From: Phycisphaerae bacterium
GTDB taxonomy: Bacteria > Planctomycetota > Phycisphaerae > WQYP01
Length of the DNA: 13,550 nt
Assembly (NCBI GenBank): GCA_013044065.1
Contig: JABEVA010000114.1
Coordinates: forward strand, 1 to 13,550
Reading direction: 5' to 3'
In this document: in pieces, positions 8,264 through 13,550 of the stretch
Position numbering within the stretch: position 1 is the first letter of the stretch
Layout of the letters: the number at the start of each line of letters is the position of its first letter
The notes under the pieces: model-generated
Told to the model about the DNA's origin: nothing
The model's input: only the letters and a program-made list of their open reading frames with translations
Databases searched by the model: none
Translations under genes and position numbers: made by a program

Positions 8264-8330
8264 TGGTTGCCGGTCACCGCGGTTGTCCGTTAAAAATTCA
8301 TCACCTCGCCGCCGGTAAAAATGCAAGCGA

Positions 8331-9050
8331 TCAATCCAGCTTTTTCATAATCAGCAGATAATTAAAACCGCGCAAAAAATAATTGCCTTCAATGGCCGCG
8401 GTATGCCAATGGTTGCGTTTCAGCGTGCGGTTGTGGCGTACCACCGCAACAATATCCACCGGCTCAAAACGTCGGCGCAGCAGCGCAAAGAGTTCAAAGC
8501 CAATCGGAATAAAGGGCTTTCCCTTTTTGAACGAATCGCTTACGTACACACCCATATACCGGCGGTTTTTCAGCACCTGATGAATTTGCCCGAAAACTTC
8601 ATCCATGGCCGCAAAGTAAGCGTTCGGGCCGCGCCCCACCGGTGTTGCACCGGCATCGAGCTTGCCTATACATCGTGGGTCCTCGGAATAGTCCACATGC
8701 GTGCTGTACGGCGGATCAACAAAAACAAAATCGACGCTTGCCGGAGCCAGGGGAAGGTGGCGGGCATCGACGCTTTGAATATCCTCCCGGCTGGGCACCA
8801 AGTCAAAACCAAGGGCTTTGCGTCCCAATTCCGCAGCCACATCCAAAGTCGTTCCGCTGCCGCACATGGGATCCAAGATGACATCGCCGGGACGGGTGTA
8901 CCGCGAAAGTAAATTCCATATAACCCAGGCGGGGGTAGCTCCAATGTAATCCTTATCGCCATGAGGCTCCCGACCATAGTCCTGAGAAGGATATTCCCAG
9001 AGCGTGGTGGTGTTGATTCGTACGGGCGGCTTTTTATGGGAAAACGACAC
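8331..9050 (-). CDS. Orphan DNA methyltransferase (N4/N6 amino type)
   Basis: This 239-residue protein is a small S-adenosylmethionine-dependent DNA methyltransferase acting on exocyclic amino groups of A or C. The AdoMet-binding motif I is DPMCGSGTT at 60-68, preceded by the helix TPAWVIWNLLSRYTRPGD, and the catalytic motif IV DPPY is at 112-115. The C-terminal part (for example the FEPVDIVAVVRHNRT and FYLRGF-like NYFLRGFNYLLIM segments) matches a widespread family of short solitary methyltransferases beginning TTTLWEYPxQxYG. No restriction endonuclease or specificity gene is nearby, so a regulatory or protective role is more likely than restriction. The start is GTG at 9050, the only start codon before the conserved N-terminus, with a good AAGGA site. 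It lies 15 bases after yajQ. The target sequence cannot be read from the protein. Confidence 0.87.
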   Translation of the reverse strand: MSFSHKKPPVRINTTTLWEYPSQDYGREPHGDKDYIGATPAWVIWNLLSRYTRPGDVILDPMCGSGTTLDVAAELGRKALGFDLVPSREDIQSVDARHLPLAPASVDFVFVDPPYSTHVDYSEDPRCIGKLDAGATPVGRGPNAYFAAMDEVFGQIHQVLKNRRYMGVYVSDSFKKGKPFIPIGFELFALLRRRFEPVDIVAVVRHNRTLKRNHWHTAAIEGNYFLRGFNYLLIMKKLD

Positions 9051-9057
9051 CGATTCG

Positions 9058-9062
9058 TCCTT
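9058..9062 (-). promoter_or_regulatory. Shine-Dalgarno site that supports the GTG start at 9050
   Basis: AAGGA on the minus strand, 7 bases before GTG at 9050. There is no ATG in frame before the conserved TTTLWEYP block, so this site settles the unusual start codon. It sits in the 15-base gap after the yajQ stop. Confidence 0.7.
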
Positions 9063-9065
9063 AAG

Positions 9066-9566
9066 TCATCGGTAGTTGTTGAATTGCAGCGGGATGGATG
9101 GAGGATTAGCCCGCAGGGCGGTGATAACCGCTTGTAAGTCGTCTTTTTTGGAGGAGCTCACCCGCAGCGTGTCACCCTGAATGCTGGCATTCACCTTAAG
9201 CCCCATATCCTTGATCTGTTTTTGCAGGGCCTTGGCGGTGTCACGGTCGATGCCGCTTTTGAGTTTTACCTTCTGCCGGACGGTGTTGTGGGTGGCGATT
9301 TCCAGTTTTTGCCGGTCCAGACAGCGCGGATCCACCCCGCGTTTGGTCATCTTGGCCACCAGCACCTGCAAAACGGATTCCAATTGCGGCTCGCTATCGG
9401 CGGTCAGCACAATTAGCTTTTCCTTTTTGTCTAGAGCACCCACGGCGGCGGCGGTGCCGCGGAAATCGAAGCGGGTTATAATTTCCTTCTGGGCTTGCAC
9501 CACGGCATTGTCCAATTCCTGCAAATTGACCTCGCTGACGATGTCAAAACTTGAATCTCCAGCCAT
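9066..9566 (-). CDS. yajQ: YajQ family nucleotide-binding protein (DUF520)
   Basis: The 166-residue product matches the YajQ/DUF520 family over its whole length: it begins MAGDSSFDIVSEVNLQEL, contains ITRFDFRGT at about 30-38, KSGIDRDTAKALQKQIKD at about 103-120, and ends with the family's PLQFNNYR. Homologues are small two-domain cytoplasmic proteins that bind nucleotides; one from Xanthomonas was reported to bind cyclic di-GMP and to act with a transcription factor, and RNA or tRNA binding has been suggested for others. Its role in this organism is not known. An AGGAG at 9577-9573 lies 6 bases before the ATG. It follows the small membrane protein gene by 29 bases and precedes the methyltransferase by 15, so the three are probably co-transcribed. 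No GGDEF or EAL enzyme is visible in the window. Confidence 0.95.
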   Translation of the reverse strand: MAGDSSFDIVSEVNLQELDNAVVQAQKEIITRFDFRGTAAAVGALDKKEKLIVLTADSEPQLESVLQVLVAKMTKRGVDPRCLDRQKLEIATHNTVRQKVKLKSGIDRDTAKALQKQIKDMGLKVNASIQGDTLRVSSSKKDDLQAVITALRANPPSIPLQFNNYR

Positions 9567-9595
9567 GACGATCTCCTTTCATTTCCTCCGGCGAT

Positions 9596-9898
9596 TTACC
9601 ACGCACCGCCAGCCGGCGGCCGCGGCAATGGTTGGCGTCTGGCAACATATTTTACCAGTGGCCCCGTCAACACCGCCAGCACAAGCATCCATACAACAAT
9701 CAACAAGACATTCTTCGCCCAGGCGGAATGTTGCGGCACGTTCATTTCATTCCAAGTCGGTTTGGCCCGCGCGCCAGTCGGCGTCGGAGGCCTGACTTGC
9801 ACGGACGCCTGGGCCGTGCCGCGGGATCGCGCCTGAACAATACCTGCGGCACCAAGCATGACGGCAATGGCCAGGATGATGATGAGCTTAAGGAACAT
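9596..9898 (-). CDS. Small hypothetical membrane protein
   Basis: With the ATG at 9898 the product has 100 residues. It starts MFLKLIIILAIAVMLGAAGIVQA, which is either a signal peptide or a first membrane helix. A Pro/Thr/Arg-rich linker follows, then a second hydrophobic helix (about 63-83, NVLLIVVWMLVLAVLTG) and a basic tail (RRQPLPRPP). No family is recognised. An in-frame GTG at 9916 would add six residues and has AGGTGG only 3 bases upstream, a poor spacing, so I prefer the ATG, though neither has a strong ribosome site. The gene lies between hisG (25 bases upstream of this start) and yajQ, in the same orientation and with little intergenic room, which supports its being real. A membrane anchor or a secreted-side peptide are both possible. 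Confidence 0.55.
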   Translation of the reverse strand: MFLKLIIILAIAVMLGAAGIVQARSRGTAQASVQVRPPTPTGARAKPTWNEMNVPQHSAWAKNVLLIVVWMLVLAVLTGPLVKYVARRQPLPRPPAGGAW

Positions 9899-9923
9899 TT
9901 CCGTTACTGCCTGCACCGACCAC

Positions 9924-10808
9924 CTATGCTATCACCTTGTTGAGCGGATAACTGATCAACCCGCTGGCTCCGGCACGCTTCAACTGAGGAACCAATTCGC
10001 GTTCACTGCGCTCTTCAATGATCACCTCCACCGCCACCCAGGAACCGTCGGCAAGGGGAGAAATCGTCGGCGATTTTTCGGCCGGGAGAATTTTAAGCAC
10101 CGCTTCGAGCTTTTCGCGAGGGGCATTAAGCTTCAGGCCTACTTTCTCGCGGGCATTGATAGCTCCATGCAGCAGCAGGGCCATGTTTTCCATCTTCTCA
10201 CGTTTGAACGGGTCCGCCCAGGCTTTGTGGTTGGCGATGAGCCGGGTGGTGCTGACCAAAAGGGTATCAATAATACGCAGGTTGTTGGCCCGAATCGAGG
10301 AACCAGTCTCGGTGATGTCCACAATGGCGTCCAGCAGGCGGGCCTTCACTTCGGTGGCTCCCCAACTGAATTCCACCTTGACGGGTATATTTTTCGCGCG
10401 AAAATATTCCCGCGTTACATTGACCAGTTCCGTGGCAATTACGCCGTCGCGCAAGTCTTCCGGTTTGGTCAGGGCGGATTCCTGCGGTACCGCCAGCACC
10501 CACCGGGCCGGCTTGCTGGTGGCCTTTGAATAGACCAGCTCAGCCACCTCCTGCACATCAGATCCGTTTTCCTTGATCCAGTCCGAGCCGGTCAGTCCCA
10601 CATCAATGACATTTTCCTCCACGTAGCGCGACATTTCCTGCGCCCGAAACATCACCACTTCAATGGACGCATCGTCAATGGAAGGAAAATAGCTGCGATC
10701 GTTGACCGAAATGCGCCAGCCGGCTTTAGCGAATAGATCAACTGTGGAATCCTGTAAAGAACCTTTGGGAATTCCCAGTCGCAAAATGTTGGTGCCAGGT
10801 TTTAACAT
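9924..10808 (-). CDS. hisG: ATP phosphoribosyltransferase, long form (HisG)
   Basis: HisG catalyses the first step of histidine biosynthesis, condensing ATP and PRPP to phosphoribosyl-ATP in the cytoplasm. The 294-residue length is that of the long form, which carries its own C-terminal regulatory domain and needs no HisZ partner. Visible motifs include RLGIPKGSLQ near the N-terminus, DVGLTGSDWI at about 69-78, and DITETGSSIRANNLRIID at about 163-180, part of the PRPP-binding loop. The ACT-like C-terminal domain from about 220 ends RAGASGLISYPLNKVIA and is expected to bind histidine as a feedback inhibitor. AAAAAGG at 10822-10816 lies 7 bases before the ATG. No other his gene is in the window, so the pathway genes must be scattered. 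It follows the EndoIII-like gene by 77 bases, enough for a promoter of its own. Confidence 0.96.
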   Translation of the reverse strand: MLKPGTNILRLGIPKGSLQDSTVDLFAKAGWRISVNDRSYFPSIDDASIEVVMFRAQEMSRYVEENVIDVGLTGSDWIKENGSDVQEVAELVYSKATSKPARWVLAVPQESALTKPEDLRDGVIATELVNVTREYFRAKNIPVKVEFSWGATEVKARLLDAIVDITETGSSIRANNLRIIDTLLVSTTRLIANHKAWADPFKREKMENMALLLHGAINAREKVGLKLNAPREKLEAVLKILPAEKSPTISPLADGSWVAVEVIIEERSERELVPQLKRAGASGLISYPLNKVIA

Positions 10809-10885
10809 CCGAATGCCTTTTTAAAGTTGCCCAGCCTTTGACCGGGCCGCGTGTGTCGCCGGACGCACCTTATTTTAACCATATT

Positions 10886-11698
10886 TTAATGCTTGGTCTT
10901 ACCTTTCGACTGCCTGCCACCGGCCTTTTCCGACGCTGCACCCTGCCCTTTCTTCCGGTGCGCCTTGGCCCCAGGTACGGACGCGGCTGCAGATTCAGCA
11001 CTCTCCGGCGGAGTCTTAACCGAGGTCACGCCGATACCATCTTTGGGCGGGGCCAATACCGGCGATGGAATGCGGGCGCTGGCGGGCCAGACCTTGGGCA
11101 TCCAGTCATCCAACTCCTTGCGGGAAGCCCGGAAAAACATCCCCATTTGCGGGGCTCGAATGTGACGCTCCAACACCTGCTGCAATTCCAGTACCGTACA
11201 TTCTTCAGCCACGGCCTGCTTATTTTTCAGCCACAGCAACAGTTTCATATCCACCGGCGCGGCGGGCACGCCGAAACAATCCAAAGCCACCGCCGCCTCC
11301 ACATAAGGGTTGATGCCCGCAAGAGACTTGAGATACCGGCGAATTTCCGGCTTGTGCATCTGATGCAGACTTTCGAGATTCATCTGCTTTTCACGCTCAA
11401 AAATAGCCTGCAGCGTGCGATGCAGCGCGGAGCAACGTGCCTCCGCAAACGCATAACGCACCCCCAAAATGGCCGCCAGTTCAATGGCCGGCGTCACGCG
11501 CAGCTCATTGTAATCCACCATGCTCAATACCAACCGCTGTGCGGCGCTTTGGGCCCGGCCTATTTCCGCATCGTATTCCAGGAAAGCATGCACCAATCGG
11601 ACCAACGGCTCCATTTTTGGATTTTCCGGCGGCGCGTGGCGGACCCAGCGGCTGATGATTTTTTTTAGAACGTCCGATTTCACTTGGGGTTTAGTCAT
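10886..11698 (-). CDS. Endonuclease III-like HhH-GPD protein without Lys and FeS cluster
   Basis: This 270-residue protein resembles the EndoIII/HhH-GPD DNA glycosylase fold. Residues 126-150 (LAGINPYVEAA then FGVPAAPVD) align without gaps to the E. coli Nth helix-hairpin-helix and catalytic region: the invariant Asp matches Asp150, while the catalytic Lys120 position is Tyr132. The N-terminal helix LVHAFLEYDAEIGRAQ and the PAIELAAILG block also fit EndoIII. The C-terminal cysteines that bind the 4Fe-4S cluster in Nth are missing. From about residue 205 there is a Pro/Ala/Lys-rich tail ending in KGKTKH, likely disordered and suited to nucleic-acid contact. The gene overlaps rbfA by 8 bases (ATGACTAA) and has AAGGA 7 bases upstream, so the two are translationally coupled. 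A base-excision or DNA-binding function is plausible; it may instead be a non-catalytic relative. Confidence 0.7.
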   Translation of the reverse strand: MTKPQVKSDVLKKIISRWVRHAPPENPKMEPLVRLVHAFLEYDAEIGRAQSAAQRLVLSMVDYNELRVTPAIELAAILGVRYAFAEARCSALHRTLQAIFEREKQMNLESLHQMHKPEIRRYLKSLAGINPYVEAAVALDCFGVPAAPVDMKLLLWLKNKQAVAEECTVLELQQVLERHIRAPQMGMFFRASRKELDDWMPKVWPASARIPSPVLAPPKDGIGVTSVKTPPESAESAAASVPGAKAHRKKGQGAASEKAGGRQSKGKTKH

Positions 11699-12041
11699 CT
11701 GCTATTCCTTTGGATTCAGCAAGCAAGCGGTCTATTTCCGCCTGCTTTTTAAGAGAATGATCGAGCACAAAACTCAGATGGGGAACCACACGCATGGACA
11801 AAGCCTTGGCCACCTCGCGCTGCACGAAGGCTTGCGCATGCACCAGTCCCTGAAAAACCGTAGCCTCGGGTGAAGAGGAAAGAATACTGACATAAATTTT
11901 GGCTTCACGCAGATCCGGCGTGATCTCCACCTTGGTCACGCTCACAATGCCGGTAATGCGTGGATCCTCCAGATCGCGCAGCATAACCATCGAAGCCACG
12001 CGCCGAATCTGGGATTCAATCTTGCGTTGTCGAACACTCAT
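11691..12041 (-). CDS. rbfA: Ribosome-binding factor A
   Basis: RbfA is a KH-like protein that binds the 30S subunit and assists 16S rRNA maturation, especially of the 5' helix, and in the cold. The 116-residue product has the family order: MSVRQRKIESQIRRVAS, LRDLEDPRITGIVSVTKVEITPDL at about 22-45 and AKIYVSILSS, with LSMRVVPHLSFVLDHS at about 81-96 corresponding to the LRxxPxLxFxxD motif. A GGTGGA site lies 6 bases before the ATG. It follows infB by 69 bases, the usual infB-rbfA arrangement in bacteria, so it is probably co-transcribed with it, and its stop overlaps the start of the EndoIII-like gene. The C-terminus is slightly short, which is normal. Confidence 0.96.
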   Translation of the reverse strand: MSVRQRKIESQIRRVASMVMLRDLEDPRITGIVSVTKVEITPDLREAKIYVSILSSSPEATVFQGLVHAQAFVQREVAKALSMRVVPHLSFVLDHSLKKQAEIDRLLAESKGIADD

Positions 12042-12110
12042 GTCTAATCCACCCTTGGCTGCAAAGAAGCTTGATTGAGAGCTTGCCGGGAGTAACGCCG
12101 GCCGGTTTCG

Positions 12111-13550
12111 TCACAGAGTTCTGGCCACATCCACAGTTTTGTACGCCGCGATGATATCGCCCACTTGAATGTCATCGCGGCCCGCCAGTTTCAATCCACA
12201 TTCCAGACCCGCACGTACTTCGCGGGCATCTTCCTTGAAACGCCGCAGCGAATCGAGCACCATATTTTCCCCCACGGTCGCCCCATCACGAATCAACCGA
12301 TATTTGGCCGTTCGCTGCAATACACCATCGGTCACCATGCACCCGGCAATACTGCCCACGCGGCTCACGCGAATCACCTGCCGCACTTCCGCGTGGCCGA
12401 TGATCTGATCCTGCTTTTCCGGGGCCAACATGCCGGTAAGGGCCTTATGGATATCGTCGGTAATTTCATAAATGACGCGGTAAAGGCGAATATCCACGCC
12501 GCGCCGCTCGGCGAGTTTGCGGGCGCTTTCATCGGGTTCCACACAAAAGCCGACAATAATGGCGTTAGAGGCTTCGGCCAACAGCACATCACTTTCGGTA
12601 ATCCCGCCCACCGCCGCGTGCAGCAAACGCACCTGCACCTCCTTGGAAAGTTCGCGGGTCATCGTCTGGCGCAGCACGTCCACCGACCCCTGCACATCGG
12701 CCTTGAGAATCATATTGAGCTCTTTGATTTCGCCGCGTTTGATGGTATCGAAGAGATTTTCCAGGGTCACTTTGGTACGCTGGGCAATGTCGGATTCGCG
12801 GTCGGCGTGGGCACGTTCCTCGGCAATGCTCTTACTTTTGGCCAGATCATCCACCACGTAGAGCGGATCCGCACCCATGGGCACATTGTCCAGACCAAAT
12901 ACCTCCACCGGCGTGGCCGGCCCGGCTTCGCTCACGGGTCGCCCGTGGTCATCGAGAAGCTGCCGCACGCGCCCCGACGCAGGCCCGCACACCATGGCAT
13001 CACCAATCCGCAGCGTGCCGTTTTGCACCAACACCCGGGCCACCACGCCGCGCAGCGGATCCATAAACGCTTCGATGACCGTACCCCGCGCCGGAAGTTG
13101 TGGCGAAGCTTTTAACTCACGCAGTGTCGCTGTGTAATCCAGGTATTCAATAAGTTCCTTCACCCCCTGGCCCGTGGTCGCACTGGTTCTCACCACTTCC
13201 ACATCGCCACCCCACTCCGCCGGATTTAAGCCGTTTTCGGCCAGTTGGCCCAGCACCTTGTTGGCATTGGCTTCGGGTTTGTCAATTTTGTTTAGCGCTA
13301 CCACAATCGGCACCCCGGCGGCTTTGGCGTGGTCGATGGATTCCACCGTCTGAGGCATCACGCCGTCGTCGGCGGCCACCACCAACACCACCACATCCGT
13401 CACGTTGGCTCCGCGGGCCCGCATGGCGGTAAAAGCCTGATGGCCGGGCGTATCCAAAAACGTAACGCGTTTGGGTTTGCCATCGGAACCCGTCAAACTC
13501 ACGGTGTAGGCACCGATGTGCTGGGTGATGCCGCCGGCCTCACCGGCCGC
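12111..13550 (-). CDS. infB: Translation initiation factor IF-2, C-terminal part
   Basis: The reading frame is open to the window edge, so this is the last 479 codons of infB and its start lies outside. An in-frame GTG at 13502 is an internal Val and not the start, because the frame before it reads EAGGITQHIGAY (switch I). GTPase motifs seen are DTPGH at 33-37 of the fragment, NKID at 87-90 and a TSATTGQG G5 region. Domain II follows (EAFMDPLRGVVARVLVQNGTL), then domains with VLKADVQGSVDVL-like ILKADVQGSVDVL and a C-terminal domain ending RTL, which binds the formylmethionyl end of initiator tRNA. The G1 loop (GHVDHGKT) is not in the window. IF-2 brings initiator tRNA to the ribosome. Its pairing with rbfA downstream is the common bacterial order. 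Confidence 0.97.
   Translation of the reverse strand, partial: AAGEAGGITQHIGAYTVSLTGSDGKPKRVTFLDTPGHQAFTAMRARGANVTDVVVLVVAADDGVMPQTVESIDHAKAAGVPIVVALNKIDKPEANANKVLGQLAENGLNPAEWGGDVEVVRTSATTGQGVKELIEYLDYTATLRELKASPQLPARGTVIEAFMDPLRGVVARVLVQNGTLRIGDAMVCGPASGRVRQLLDDHGRPVSEAGPATPVEVFGLDNVPMGADPLYVVDDLAKSKSIAEERAHADRESDIAQRTKVTLENLFDTIKRGEIKELNMILKADVQGSVDVLRQTMTRELSKEVQVRLLHAAVGGITESDVLLAEASNAIIVGFCVEPDESARKLAERRGVDIRLYRVIYEITDDIHKALTGMLAPEKQDQIIGHAEVRQVIRVSRVGSIAGCMVTDGVLQRTAKYRLIRDGATVGENMVLDSLRRFKEDAREVRAGLECGLKLAGRDDIQVGDIIAAYKTVDVARTL

Noticed and set aside
7559..8326. Minus-strand open frame of 255 codons
   Set aside because: It is antisense to the URO-D-family gene and shows no domain.
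8264..8330. Terminator between the convergent URO-D-family and methyltransferase genes
   Set aside because: There is an 8-base palindrome ACCGCGGT with no loop and short A runs, but I could not build a stem followed by a T tract on either strand.
10872..10888. Two TAAAAT hexamers on the minus strand before hisG
   Set aside because: They could be -10 boxes, but no -35 fits either one; one overlaps the stop codon of the EndoIII-like gene. Left as AT-rich sequence only.
10838..11668. Long plus-strand open frame of 276 codons
   Set aside because: It is antisense to the EndoIII-like gene. The product is rich in His, Arg and Gln with no domain, as expected for the complement of a GC-rich gene.
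12085..12102. GCCGG/CCGGC inverted repeat after infB
   Set aside because: The stem has only 5 pairs with an 8-base loop and no T tract; in GC-rich DNA this is likely chance, and rbfA is expected to be read through.
12165..13115. Long plus-strand open frame of 316 codons
   Set aside because: It is antisense to infB, whose family match is certain. The His/Phe/Gly-rich product resembles no protein I know.

Overview
The window is a moderately GC-rich bacterial chromosome segment with densely packed genes. I saw no RNA genes, insertion sequences, CRISPR arrays or attachment sites. The host is probably a member of the Planctomycetota, most likely class Phycisphaerae. This is inference from gene style: an ABC ATPase with an IGFMPD Q-loop variant, its permease with an NPVLVKELRQ N-terminus, a DUF1680/GH127 glycosidase, a DUF4139 protein and a uroporphyrinogen-decarboxylase-like enzyme. 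No ribosomal RNA or other taxonomic marker is available to confirm it.

Left half. Positions 1-180 hold the first 60 codons of a GH127-type (DUF1680) glycosidase on the minus strand, running out of the window. A gene-free stretch of about 305 bases separates it from a divergent plus-strand operon at 486-7198. That operon encodes a probable DUF4139 lipoprotein, an exported protein with two membrane helices and a GATase-like segment, an ABC ATPase and an ABC-2 type permease. The last three genes are joined by stop/start overlaps, so the four products probably work as one envelope machine of unknown substrate. A further plus-strand gene (7244-8263) encodes a URO-D-family protein that carries the zinc site of MtaA-type corrinoid methyltransferases and is not HemE. 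It may have its own promoter, overlapping the permease stop codon.

Right half. All genes are on the minus strand and are read from 13550 down to 8331: infB (3' part), rbfA, an endonuclease III-like helix-hairpin-helix protein, hisG (long form), a small membrane protein, yajQ and an orphan DNA methyltransferase. The set mixes translation initiation and ribosome maturation (IF-2, RbfA), histidine biosynthesis (HisG), nucleotide binding (YajQ) and DNA-directed functions (the EndoIII-like protein and the methyltransferase). Spacing is short and some genes overlap, so much of it is probably co-transcribed. The two halves converge at 8264-8330, where I could not find a convincing terminator.

The most interesting items are the four-gene DUF4139/GATase-like/ABC operon and the EndoIII-like protein. 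The latter keeps the catalytic Asp position, has Tyr in place of the catalytic Lys, lacks the iron-sulfur cysteines and has gained a basic tail.
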